Origin: DATKYV01 sp035528275
GTDB taxonomy: Bacteria > Acidobacteriota > Terriglobia > UBA7540
DNA length: 14,882 nt
Direction: 5' to 3'
NCBI GenBank assembly: GCA_035528275.1
Contig: DATKYV010000219.1
Span: 1 to 14,882 of the forward strand
Positions 6,559 to 14,437 of this stretch are shown piece after piece. The position numbers and the translations under genes are program-made. The notes under the pieces are model-generated. The model was not told the DNA's origin, ran no database searches, and was given only the letters and a program-made list of their open reading frames with translations. Numbering within the stretch: the first letter of the stretch is position 1; each line of letters opens with the position of its first letter.

Positions 6559-7638
6559 TCACGGGGCGTCGTCGGGCGAGGCAGTGGTGAGGAAAGTGTG
6601 CGACATCCGGTCGTGCCAGGTCAAACCCTCGCTGTCGACGAGTGCCCATACGAATCCGAGCAGGAGCGCGCTGGCGGAAACCAGACAGCCGAAGGCTCGG
6701 TAGAAGGCATCCTGGGGCGTCGGCAAGCCGCCGTCTATGTCGCGGATTTCCAGGCCCATCCACAGCAAGCCGGGTGTGGTGGAGGTGAGCGCGGTGAACA
6801 ATCCGAAGTAGGCCATGATGAGGAACGCGGGGATGAACGCCAGGGCAGCCACGTTGAGGGCGCGGACGCTGATGTGGCCCCCGGCGCGCCAGAAGATGAA
6901 CGCGAACAATCCTGCCGAGACCAGCAACACAACCGCGTCCAGCACTCCGGCGAGAAAGCGCCGGCCCATCGGCGCCAGCGGCAAGGGGGCGAGGCCTTCC
7001 TCAAGCCCGGACGGTTCGTCGGCAAGGAGTGGAGAGTCGAGGACGATCTCCACGGGCTGCGGCGGCGCGACATCGTCCGCAAGAGCCGGTTCGGGCTCAT
7101 CCACCGTCATCGAGTCGAGAATGTGGGCGCCTTCCTCGGACTTCTCAAGGGGCAACGCGTCGAGGGGGGAGGTCTCGGAGAGCGAGGAGGCCTCGGGGAC
7201 GGAGATGGCTGGTTCCTCGTCAGAGATCTCCAGCTCCACATCTTCTTTGATCAGTTCAGCAATTTCGGGATCTATCGGCGGACTCGCTTGCTCGCGTCCC
7301 GCGCCCTCAAAGTCGAATTCCAGGGTCATGCTCTCTTCGCCCTCTCCGCGAACTTGTGCCCGGCGCTGGCGATGGTCTTCGACGCGCTGGGCGAGTTCCT
7401 CGCGCAGTGGCCGCTCGGATTCGGGCGGCTCGGGGGGCGTGAGAGGTGTTTCGTCCACAGGAATGGGAGAAACTGGAGGTGAAGCCGTTGCCGGCTCGCC
7501 GGGAGCTTCGGTCGCGGCGTGAGGGGGCGAATCGGATGTTGGCGGCTGATGTGCTTCAGGCCGGTCGAAAGGATGACCGCACTTCTTACAGTGGGAGAGG
7601 CCGGGATAGCTGAGAAACCCGCACTTGGCACATCTCAC
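6559..7638 (-). CDS. Zinc-ribbon and RDD-domain membrane protein
   Basis: This 359-residue protein begins with a CxxC...CxxC zinc ribbon (Cys3, Cys6, Cys17, Cys20). A long proline- and acid-rich, probably disordered segment follows at about 25-220. An RDD domain ends it, with membrane helices near 231-250, 262-284 and 312-334. The RDD hallmarks are GRRFLAGVLDAVVL at about 225-238 and LTWHDRMSHT at 339-348. RDD proteins are poorly defined; some have been linked to transport. The start is GTG 7638, chosen because GGAGGAGAA lies ten bases upstream and the zinc ribbon begins at once; a nearby ATG is out of frame and stops after four codons. lptD is transcribed in the opposite direction from a gap of 89 bases. 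The ribbon faces the cytoplasm if it precedes the first helix without a signal peptide, which is inference. Confidence 0.85.
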   Translation of the reverse strand: MRCAKCGFLSYPGLSHCKKCGHPFDRPEAHQPPTSDSPPHAATEAPGEPATASPPVSPIPVDETPLTPPEPPESERPLREELAQRVEDHRQRRAQVRGEGEESMTLEFDFEGAGREQASPPIDPEIAELIKEDVELEISDEEPAISVPEASSLSETSPLDALPLEKSEEGAHILDSMTVDEPEPALADDVAPPQPVEIVLDSPLLADEPSGLEEGLAPLPLAPMGRRFLAGVLDAVVLLVSAGLFAFIFWRAGGHISVRALNVAALAFIPAFLIMAYFGLFTALTSTTPGLLWMGLEIRDIDGGLPTPQDAFYRAFGCLVSASALLLGFVWALVDSEGLTWHDRMSHTFLTTASPDDAP

Positions 7639-7727
7639 TGAGTGTCCATTCTCCTCCAGGCAGCGGCCATAAGCTCTTGCGTCATCTTAACAAAAGCGCG
7701 CAGCGGAATAAAGCGCTTTCGAGTAGA
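7639..7727. promoter_or_regulatory. Divergent promoter region with a palindrome and repeated AAAGCGC
   Basis: Two genes leave this 89-base gap in opposite directions, so it should hold promoters for both. A perfect 10-bp palindrome, AAAGCGCTTT, lies at 7710-7719, and a second AAAGCGC half-site at 7693-7699, 17 bases upstream in the same orientation. TTAACA at 7687-7692 resembles a -35 box for lptD, but the matching -10 is poor. On the minus strand TAAGAT (7684-7689) is a weak -10 candidate. Which signals are used cannot be decided by eye. Confidence 0.4.
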
Positions 7728-10097
7728 ATGGCTGTTCTTCGCGATGCCATGAAAATCGCGCTTCTGGTCATCCGGTGGGGGGCGAGGTCAGGCGGCAAAT
7801 GGCTTGGGCTATGGCCGGTGCTTCTGTTCATCGCCGGTCTCCGCGCCGGGGCGCAGGATTCCCCGCAGGTTCCCTTTGAGTTGCAGGACCAGCAAACCAC
7901 CTTGACCATCCGGGCGGATTCCCAGGAGAAGATTAAGGACGTTTTCCATCTGCGCGGCAATGTCGAGGTGACCTACAAGACCATGAAGATCGTCGCCGAC
8001 GAGGCCTCCTACGACGACGCCTCGGGCGAAGTCGAAGCCCACGGCAACGTGACGTTCACCGATTCCGAAAGCCGCCTGGAAGCCGACGAAGCTCATTACA
8101 ACGTTCGGACCGGAGAGGGGTGGTTCACGAACGCCCACGGCCACCTGCAGGCGAAAATCCGGCCGCGGCCTCGCATGCTGGTGACGGAGAATCCCTTCTA
8201 CGTTCGCGCCAGACGGGTGGAACGCCGCAACGCTGATACGTACATTATCGAGCATGGACGTGTGAGCTCGTGCGAGTGCGAGGAGAAGGGCTGGTCGATT
8301 TCCGCCCGCCGCGCCCGCGTGGAGGTGGGCGATAAGGTGGTAACACGCGACTCCACCCTACGCGTGCTCCGGGTCCCGGTTTTCTATTCCCCGGTGTTCG
8401 TCAATTCGATAGCCCGTCAACCCCGCCAAACCGGCTTCCTGCTCCCTTACGTCGGCAACTCCTCCCAAAAGGGATTCATCGTCGGAGGTGGATTTTTCTG
8501 GGCGATTAATCCCAGCGCCGACTTGCTGATGGGAATCGAGAATTACAGCGTGCGCGGCGTAGCCCGCAACGGGCAATTCCGAGCCAAACCCACCAAATCC
8601 AGCGAGGTCACCGTGGACTACTACGGGGTGAACGACCGGGGAAGCGGCCCTCTGCGCCAGACGCGCGCCCCGGGCCAGAGCCTGCGGGTCGTCGGCCAGG
8701 CGAAGGACCTGGGGCACGGCTTTCGCGGCGTCCTTGATGTGGATTACATCACTTCGCTGGCCTTCCGGTTTGCCTTTACCGATACGTTCACGCAAGCGGT
8801 GGTTTCCGAGGCCCGCCAAACCGGTTTCTTAACCAAGAATTTTGACGCCTATAGCCTCAACTTTTCCGCCACCCGTTACCAGAACTTCCTCTCCACCGAG
8901 CAGGTGCCGGGGAACTCGGTCATCATCCGCCAAACGCCCAGCGTTCAGTTTTCCCGCATGGAAAAGCAAGTGGGCTCGCTACCGTTCTTCTTGGCTTTCG
9001 ATGCTTCGGCCACAGGCGTGGGGCGGACTGAACCCGGGTTCGATTCGCCGCGGCTTTCCGAGCGGCTCGATTTTCATCCGGAGGTCGCCATCCGCTCGAA
9101 GCCGATCCTGGGTTTCCACGTCACGCCGTCCTTCGGACTGCGTGCCACGCGCTACGGGACCAGCCTTCACCAGGCCGGGGAGTCTGTGGAACGGGTCCTG
9201 GGTGAGGTCGCGGTGGATTTGCGACCCCCCTCGTTCGAGAAGGTCTTCGCCGGGTCCCGGTGGGGGCGGCGATTCAAGCACGTCATCGAGCCAGAGATCC
9301 GGTACCGGCTGGTCCGCGGCCGGAACGCCGATGGTCCTCCGGAGATCGTCCGCTACGATCAGATCGACATCCTCGCCGAAACGAACGAGCTCGAATACTC
9401 ACTCACGAACACCATCCTCTTTCGCAAGGACGTTCCTGATGGCCAGGGAGAGAAGCCCCAGGCGCGCGAGCTGATCTCCTGGCGGCTCTCCCAGAAATAC
9501 TACTTTGACCCAACGTTCGGCGGCGCGCTCGATCCCGGCCGGCGGGTGGTTTTTGAACCCACGATTTCCCTCAGCGGATTTGCCTTCGCCCAGGGACGCA
9601 GGCTCTCACCCTTGGTTTCGGTACTGAAGTTCTCACCCTTTGCGAACTACGACACGGAGTTACGCGCCGACTTCGACCCTGGCGGCGGTGGCGTGCTGAA
9701 CGCGGGCATCACGTCGCACCTTCGCCGCGGTCGCATCGGCCTGTCACTCACGGATTTCTTCATCAACCGCACGGCGGCGCTCTCCACGCCCGTCGCGCCC
9801 GGGCAGCCCCTCAGCCAGCTCCCTTCGTTTAACCTTCTGCGGGCCGTCGCGACCTACGGCGATGTCAATCGCAAGGGTCTGAGCGGCGCCTTTGGCCTCG
9901 ATTTCAACTTCGCCCAGAGGATTGCCCACCAGGTAGTCAGCCAGGTCAGTTATAATTTCGGTTGCTTCGCGCTCGACTTCGAATACCGGCGGTTCGCCCT
10001 GGGCGACCTGCGAAGAGATAATCAGTTTCGGATGGGTTTGTCGCTGGCGAACGTGGGGAGTTTTGGAAACTTGAAGCCGCGCGAAAGGTTGTACTGA
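7728..10097 (+). CDS. lptD: LPS-assembly outer-membrane protein LptD
   Basis: LptD forms, with LptE, the outer-membrane translocon that inserts lipopolysaccharide into the outer leaflet. The 789-residue length fits the family. A signal sequence covers about 1-42 (hydrophobic LGLWPVLLFIAG, then GAQDS). An OstA/LptA-like periplasmic domain covers about 55-150, with repeated strands such as LRGNVEVTYKTMKIVADEA and AHGNVTFTDSESRLEADEA. A large beta barrel follows; its entry shows the family pattern CEEKGWSISARRARV ... RVPVFYSPVF ... RQTGFLLPYVGNSS at about 184-246. The chain ends in an aromatic Tyr, as barrel proteins commonly do. ATG 7728 is preferred over an in-frame TTG at 7677; ATG 7749 (MKIALL) is an equally plausible start. 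Only three cysteines are present (182, 184, 746). hemB follows after 65 bases on the same strand. Confidence 0.93.
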   Translation: MAVLRDAMKIALLVIRWGARSGGKWLGLWPVLLFIAGLRAGAQDSPQVPFELQDQQTTLTIRADSQEKIKDVFHLRGNVEVTYKTMKIVADEASYDDASGEVEAHGNVTFTDSESRLEADEAHYNVRTGEGWFTNAHGHLQAKIRPRPRMLVTENPFYVRARRVERRNADTYIIEHGRVSSCECEEKGWSISARRARVEVGDKVVTRDSTLRVLRVPVFYSPVFVNSIARQPRQTGFLLPYVGNSSQKGFIVGGGFFWAINPSADLLMGIENYSVRGVARNGQFRAKPTKSSEVTVDYYGVNDRGSGPLRQTRAPGQSLRVVGQAKDLGHGFRGVLDVDYITSLAFRFAFTDTFTQAVVSEARQTGFLTKNFDAYSLNFSATRYQNFLSTEQVPGNSVIIRQTPSVQFSRMEKQVGSLPFFLAFDASATGVGRTEPGFDSPRLSERLDFHPEVAIRSKPILGFHVTPSFGLRATRYGTSLHQAGESVERVLGEVAVDLRPPSFEKVFAGSRWGRRFKHVIEPEIRYRLVRGRNADGPPEIVRYDQIDILAETNELEYSLTNTILFRKDVPDGQGEKPQARELISWRLSQKYYFDPTFGGALDPGRRVVFEPTISLSGFAFAQGRRLSPLVSVLKFSPFANYDTELRADFDPGGGGVLNAGITSHLRRGRIGLSLTDFFINRTAALSTPVAPGQPLSQLPSFNLLRAVATYGDVNRKGLSGAFGLDFNFAQRIAHQVVSQVSYNFGCFALDFEYRRFALGDLRRDNQFRMGLSLANVGSFGNLKPRERLY

Positions 10098-10102
10098 AGC
10101 AG

Positions 10103-10127
10103 TCAGCTCTCAGCCTTCAGCTATCAG
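10103..10127. repeat. Degenerate 7-bp tandem repeat (TCAGCYN)
   Basis: Between lptD and hemB, TCAGCTC, TCAGCCT, TCAGCTA and a partial TCAG follow one another without gaps, about 3.5 copies of a seven-base unit. The array is too short and imperfect for a CRISPR and has no hairpin of note. A two-unit relative occurs at 12822-12835 on the other strand. Confidence 0.6.
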
Positions 10128-10162
10128 TACGAATGAGCGAAGGCTTTTGAAAGGAAATCCCG

Positions 10163-11137
10163 ATGTCGTTCCCCATCCACCGACCTCGCCGCCTGCGGCG
10201 CACCGAAGCCCTCCGAACGCTCGTTCGCGAGACCCGCCTCACGCCGCGCTCGCTGGTCTATCCGCTTTTTGTGTGCCCAGGCTCAAGGGTGAAAGACGAG
10301 ATCAAGTCGATGCCCGGCAACTACCGCTGGTCGGTAGATCTGCTGGTCGAGGAGTGCAACTCGGCTTTCGATTTGGGCATCCCCGCGGTCATTCTCTTCG
10401 GGATCCCCGAAACCAAGGACGAGGTTGGGTCCGGCGCTTACGATTCCGACGGGATTGTCCAGCGCGCGATGCGGGCTCTCAAGAAAGCGCTGCCCCAGCT
10501 CATCGTCATCGGTGACGTCTGCCTCTGCGAATACACCAGCCATGGCCACTGCGGGGTGGTGAGGGGGGATGAAATCGAGAACGATCCCACGCTGGACCTG
10601 CTGGCGAAGACCGCCCTAACCCAGGCACAGGCCGGCGCAGATATCGTCGCGCCTTCCGACATGATGGACGGGCGCGTGGCGCGCATCCGGAGGGAACTCG
10701 ACGCCCACGGGTTGAACCACATTCCCATCCTCTCTTACGCCTCGAAATACGCCTCGGCGTTTTACGGTCCTTTCCGCGAGGCGGCCGATTCCGCGCCGCA
10801 GTTCGGCGACCGGAAATCACACCAAATGGATCCGGCCAACCAGCGCGAGGCACTGCGCGAGATCGCCCTGGATATCGAGGAGGGCGCCGACATCGTTATG
10901 GTGAAACCGGCCATGCCTTACCTGGACGTGATCGCCCTCGCCCGGCGCCAGTTCGACGTCCCCATCGCTGCCTACCAGGTGAGCGGCGAATTCTCGCTCA
11001 TCGAGGCCGCGGCCCAGAGGGGCTGGGTGGACCGCGACCGGATCATCATGGAGTCGCTGACCTCCATTCAGCGCGCCGGGGCGGATATTATCTTGACCTA
11101 CTTTGCCAAAGACGCGGCTCGACTCTTGAAGAGCTGA
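10163..11137 (+). CDS. hemB: Delta-aminolevulinic acid dehydratase (porphobilinogen synthase)
   Basis: HemB condenses two molecules of 5-aminolevulinate to porphobilinogen, the second common step of haem and other tetrapyrrole synthesis, in the cytoplasm. The 324-residue length is typical. The zinc-binding cysteine cluster CLCEYTSHGHC is complete (Cys120, Cys122, Cys130), pointing to the Zn-type enzyme rather than the Mg-only form. The two active-site lysines are present: Lys195 in SYASKYASAFYGPFR and the Schiff-base Lys248 in MVKPAMPYLD. The N-terminal RPRRLRRTEALRTLVRET is a classic family start. ATG 10163 has AAAGGA about seven bases upstream. It follows lptD on the same strand with a short repeat-bearing gap and precedes a dacB-like gene by 29 bases, so read-through with neighbours is likely. 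No other haem genes are in view. Confidence 0.97.
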   Translation: MSFPIHRPRRLRRTEALRTLVRETRLTPRSLVYPLFVCPGSRVKDEIKSMPGNYRWSVDLLVEECNSAFDLGIPAVILFGIPETKDEVGSGAYDSDGIVQRAMRALKKALPQLIVIGDVCLCEYTSHGHCGVVRGDEIENDPTLDLLAKTALTQAQAGADIVAPSDMMDGRVARIRRELDAHGLNHIPILSYASKYASAFYGPFREAADSAPQFGDRKSHQMDPANQREALREIALDIEEGADIVMVKPAMPYLDVIALARRQFDVPIAAYQVSGEFSLIEAAAQRGWVDRDRIIMESLTSIQRAGADIILTYFAKDAARLLKS

Positions 11138-11166
11138 AGACGATGAGCCGCGCGCTCTGACCCCTC

Positions 11167-12801
11167 GTGCCTAAGCGATTTCATTCCCGCCGGTGGCTTT
11201 ACTCATTTCTTTCCGTTGCCCCGTTTCTTTTCCTGACTCTATTGGTCCCCTCCCATGCCGACGCAGCGGGGAAGAGCGCCACAGCGCAGCCGCGTGCCGC
11301 GGTCACAGCGCCGCAAAGGACGAAGCAGCGCTTGAGGCGCGCCCCTTCGCTCCGCCGGCGCGTGGAATCAATTCTTGCCGGCTCGGAAGCGCGCCGCGGA
11401 TTCTGGGGAATCGAGGTCATCAGGCTCTCGGACGGGAAAACGCTCTATTCGCGCTTCGCCAAGGAGCTTTTCCAGCCGGCCTCGAACCTGAAGCTGTTTA
11501 CCACGGCGGCGGCAATTGAGAAGCTCGGCCCCGACTTCGTTTTTCGGACCACGGTGGAGAGCGGCGCCGCGCCGGACGCCGAAGGACGCGTCGGCGACCT
11601 GGTCCTCGTCGGACGCGGCGACCCGGACCTGAGCGGGCGAGTTCTGCCTTACCAGTACGACTCGGAGTGGCAGATGCCGGGGGATGGGGCTTTCCAGGAG
11701 CTCGCAAACCAGGTGGCCGCAAAGGGGGTCCGCGAGGTCAGCGGGAACCTGATTCTTGATGACCGTTACTTCCTCTACGAACCGCACAGCCATGGTTGGA
11801 CGCTGGAGGACTCGCAGTGGGGTTATGCCGCGCCGGTTGCCGCGCTGGCTTTCAACGACAACGCGCTCCGCCTTCACGTTGAGCCCGGGGCTTCGGTGGG
11901 CGAACCGGCACGAGTGTGGCTGGAACCGGCCGGGGACCACTTTCGCCTCAAGAACCGGGTCGCAACGGCGGCCGCGCGGACTCCCCGAAAGATTTTTGTG
12001 GAGCGAGCTTGCGGCTCACGCCAATTGGACGTTTGGGGCGAGATTCCCCTCGGCGGCAAAGCGGCCGAGGATTGGGTGGCGGTTGACGATCCGTCGGAGT
12101 TGATCGGCGACCTGTTCCTCCGCGCCCTGAATGAGCGGAGCATTCTGGTGCGGGGCCGCGTCGTGGCCCGTCACCGCACGCGGGTGGAAGCGGCCATGGG
12201 ACCGGAGACCGTGACCGAGACTTCGCCTCGGGCGGTTCTGGCGGAGCACGTTTCGCTCCCGCTGCGGGAGAGCATCAAGGTCACCAACAAGGCCAGCCAT
12301 AACCTCCACGCGGAGATGCTGCTGCGCACCCTGGGGAGGGAAGTGAAGAATTTCGGGAGTCTCACGACCGGGCTCGAAGTTCTCAGCGAGTTTGCCATCC
12401 GCGCTGGGATTGCCCCCGAGGAAATCCACTTTGCCGACGGCTCGGGACTTTCGCGCGAGGACTTGGTGACGCCGCACGCCATTACCACGCTGCTCGCCTA
12501 CATGGCGCGCTCACCGAACGCCGAGGCTTTCTTTGAATCGCTGCCCGTGGCGGGCGCCGACGGCACACTCGCCGAGCGTTTTGGCAGGACTTCAGCAAAA
12601 GGCCGGATCGTCGCCAAGACTGGGACTCTCGAGCACGTGAACGCGCTCTCGGGATACATGGACTTACGCTCCGGCGAGCGGCTGGCGTTCTCCATCCTCG
12701 GCAACAGCCATCTGCTGAAATCCGGAGAAGCTGTCCACGTCATCGACCAGATTGCGCTGGCGATTTACGATTCGTTCGGTTCCGGCTCGGGGGCGCGCTG
12801 A
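11167..12801 (+). CDS. dacB: D-alanyl-D-alanine carboxypeptidase/endopeptidase, PBP4 type
   Basis: Class C penicillin-binding proteins of the PBP4 (peptidase S13) family trim or cut D-Ala-containing peptide bridges of peptidoglycan in the periplasm. All three active-site motifs are visible: SNLK at 106-109 (nucleophile Ser106 and Lys109), SHN at 377-379, and KTG at 485-487 in IVAKTGTLEHVNALSGY. DGSGLSR at 424-430 is another strong PBP4 mark. A signal peptide (about 1-34, hydrophobic LYSFLSVAPFLFLTLLV) precedes a basic, low-complexity stretch of about 30 residues before the catalytic domain. The total of 544 residues is longer than E. coli PBP4. The start is GTG 11167, giving an ideal signal peptide, but the ribosome binding site is poor. 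It follows hemB closely and precedes the LOG-family gene, so a shared transcript is likely. Confidence 0.93.
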   Translation: MPKRFHSRRWLYSFLSVAPFLFLTLLVPSHADAAGKSATAQPRAAVTAPQRTKQRLRRAPSLRRRVESILAGSEARRGFWGIEVIRLSDGKTLYSRFAKELFQPASNLKLFTTAAAIEKLGPDFVFRTTVESGAAPDAEGRVGDLVLVGRGDPDLSGRVLPYQYDSEWQMPGDGAFQELANQVAAKGVREVSGNLILDDRYFLYEPHSHGWTLEDSQWGYAAPVAALAFNDNALRLHVEPGASVGEPARVWLEPAGDHFRLKNRVATAAARTPRKIFVERACGSRQLDVWGEIPLGGKAAEDWVAVDDPSELIGDLFLRALNERSILVRGRVVARHRTRVEAAMGPETVTETSPRAVLAEHVSLPLRESIKVTNKASHNLHAEMLLRTLGREVKNFGSLTTGLEVLSEFAIRAGIAPEEIHFADGSGLSREDLVTPHAITTLLAYMARSPNAEAFFESLPVAGADGTLAERFGRTSAKGRIVAKTGTLEHVNALSGYMDLRSGERLAFSILGNSHLLKSGEAVHVIDQIALAIYDSFGSGSGAR

Positions 12802-12821
12802 GGAATCGCTGCCTTGCTGCT

Positions 12822-12835
12822 TCCCTGACCGCTGA
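12822..12835 (-). repeat. Two-unit TCAG heptamer repeat
   Basis: Read on the minus strand this gives TCAGCGG then TCAGGGA, two seven-base units with the same TCAG core and period as the array at 10103-10127. It lies in the 57-base gap between the dacB-like gene and the LOG-family gene. Two copies alone could be chance; the match of period and core is the reason for listing it. Confidence 0.35.
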
Positions 12836-12858
12836 CTTTCACGCTGGAAGTTCGATCT

Positions 12859-13416
12859 ATGAAAACCGTAACCGTCTTTGGAAGCTCGCTTCCCCGAGAG
12901 GGAAGCACCGCCTACGGCGAAGCACGCCGGCTGGGTGAATTGCTTGCGAAAAGAGGTTTCGCGGTGGCCAACGGCGGATACGCCGGTTTGATGGAAGCGA
13001 CGGCGCGAGGAGCACGCGAGGCGGGCGGGCATACCCTGGGCGTCACCTGCGCGATCTGGCCCGCCGCGGCCAATCCCTGGATTGTCGAGGAAGTCCGGAC
13101 GCAGTCATTCCTCGAGCGGCTTACGACCCTCATCGAACGCGGCGACGCTTACATCGTTCTCCCCGGAGGCACGGGGACCCTCGCCGAACTGGCCGTGGTG
13201 TGGGAGATGATGAACAAGTCGGCCCTGTCGCGGAGCCTCGGAGGGCGGAAGCCGCTTCTCGTCATGGTGCCCTACTGGCAACCGGTGATCGATTGCCTGA
13301 GCCAGGAGATTTCCCTTGCCGCGCCGGAAGCATCGCGCCGTGGCCCGGCGATGGATTTCGTCACCACGGTGAACCGCCCCGAGCAGGCGGTGGAAATTCT
13401 GCTGGAGAAGTTGTAG
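12859..13416 (+). CDS. LOG-family protein (putative nucleoside-5'-monophosphate phosphoribohydrolase)
   Basis: LOG-family proteins have a Rossmann-like fold, and the studied members release the base from nucleoside 5'-monophosphates; despite the 'lysine decarboxylase' name once used, they do not act on lysine. The hallmark PGGTGTLAE is at 102-110, with the catalytic Glu110. An Arg at 87 (FLERLTTL) matches the conserved arginine, while the lysine normally next to it (RK) is Leu88. GGYAGLMEA at 39-47 corresponds to the GGGxxGxM phosphate-binding loop with Tyr at the third Gly. The 185-residue length fits. ATG 12859 is supported by GGAAG eight bases upstream. Whether it makes cytokinin-like bases or does nucleotide housekeeping cannot be told from sequence. 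It sits between a cell-wall gene and a metal exporter, which gives no hint of substrate. Confidence 0.85.
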   Translation: MKTVTVFGSSLPREGSTAYGEARRLGELLAKRGFAVANGGYAGLMEATARGAREAGGHTLGVTCAIWPAAANPWIVEEVRTQSFLERLTTLIERGDAYIVLPGGTGTLAELAVVWEMMNKSALSRSLGGRKPLLVMVPYWQPVIDCLSQEISLAAPEASRRGPAMDFVTTVNRPEQAVEILLEKL

Positions 13417-13496
13417 GTTGGCTTCCGAGGATTGTTGGCCCTCGCCGGAAGTCCGCTCGAAGGATTCATAGAGTTTCGGTTGGTCTGGAGTGAGCG

Positions 13497-14420
13497 ATGA
13501 ACCAGGAAACAGCAAGCCCCCTGACGTTACCCATGCGATTGTCCCTGGGCGTGGGCTTTCTCATGCTCGCCACCAAGGTTTTCGCCTACTGGCTCACCGG
13601 TTCCGCCGCCATTCTCTCCGACGCCGCCGAATCGGTGGTTCACGTCGTGGCGGTGTCGTTCGCGGCTTACTGCCTGTGGCTGAGCTCGAAGCCCGCCGAT
13701 CGCAGTCATTACTACGGTCACGATAAGATCTCGTATTTCTCCGCCGGTTTTGAAGGCGGCATGATCGTTCTGGCGGCCTTTTACATCATTTACGTCTCCG
13801 TCCAGAAGTGGATCGCCGGCCTTCGAATCGAGCACTTGGGTGCGGGTACGCTGCTGGTTCTGGCGGCAGGGCTCGTCAACGGGGCCCTGGGGGGATATCT
13901 GGTGTGGATGGGCAGGAAGCACCATTCGTTGATTCTGGTGGCCAACGGCAAGCACGTGCTCACCGATTGCTGGACCAGTCTGGGAGTGATCGTGGGACTC
14001 AGCCTAGCCCTTGTGACCGGCTGGCTGCATTTTGACCCGATCGTCGCCATCCTCGCGGCGCTGAATATCCTCTGGTCAGGGGGCAAGTTGATGCGCCAGT
14101 CTGTGGGAGGCCTGATGGACGAAGTCGACCTGGAGACCGAAACGCGGCTCCGCGAGCTCCTGAACGAAATGACCTCCAAGCTGGGCATCGAGTATCACGG
14201 CCTGCGGCACCGCAACGCCGGCGCCACCATCTGGGTTGAACTCCACCTGCTTTTCGCCAAGGGAATCCCGCTGGAAATGGCTCATGCCCAGGCCACCCAA
14301 ATCGAGGAAAGGATCGCGAGGGAGTTTGGGATGCGAACCGAGGTGATCACCCATCTGGAAACGCTGGAGGATCACCACGAGGTTCACACCCATGAGCACT
14401 ACGAGCAGTTGCCCGATTGA
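13497..14420 (+). CDS. Cation diffusion facilitator (CDF) family metal transporter
   Basis: CDF proteins are inner-membrane dimers that export divalent metals such as Zn, Fe, Mn or Cd in exchange for protons. The 307 residues show about six membrane helices (near 14-32, 40-62, 84-104, 115-137, 155-172 and 178-195). A cytoplasmic domain follows from about 205 (TRLRELLNEMTSKLG ... HGLRHRNAGATIWVELHLLF). The tail is His-rich (HHEVHTHEH, 293-301). YYGHDKISYFSAG after helix 2 matches the YGHxKxE region. Helix 5 carries HxxxD (His153, Asp157). Helix 2 carries ESVVH (Glu45, His49) where well-studied members have HxxxD or DxxxD, so the metal preference is open. ATG 13497 has GGAG six bases upstream. 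mutS2 begins at or just after its stop. Confidence 0.92.
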   Translation: MNQETASPLTLPMRLSLGVGFLMLATKVFAYWLTGSAAILSDAAESVVHVVAVSFAAYCLWLSSKPADRSHYYGHDKISYFSAGFEGGMIVLAAFYIIYVSVQKWIAGLRIEHLGAGTLLVLAAGLVNGALGGYLVWMGRKHHSLILVANGKHVLTDCWTSLGVIVGLSLALVTGWLHFDPIVAILAALNILWSGGKLMRQSVGGLMDEVDLETETRLRELLNEMTSKLGIEYHGLRHRNAGATIWVELHLLFAKGIPLEMAHAQATQIEERIAREFGMRTEVITHLETLEDHHEVHTHEHYEQLPD

Positions 14421-14437
14421 GCGTTTCTCTTCACCCC

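Noticed and set aside
6472..7482. 336-residue plus-strand frame
   Set aside because: It is antisense to the zinc-ribbon/RDD gene; the composition is charged and without domains.
13422..13451. Inverted repeat CTTCCG/CGGAAG after the LOG-family gene
   Set aside because: The stem is interrupted by a three-base insertion and no T-tract follows, so it is not convincing as a terminator.
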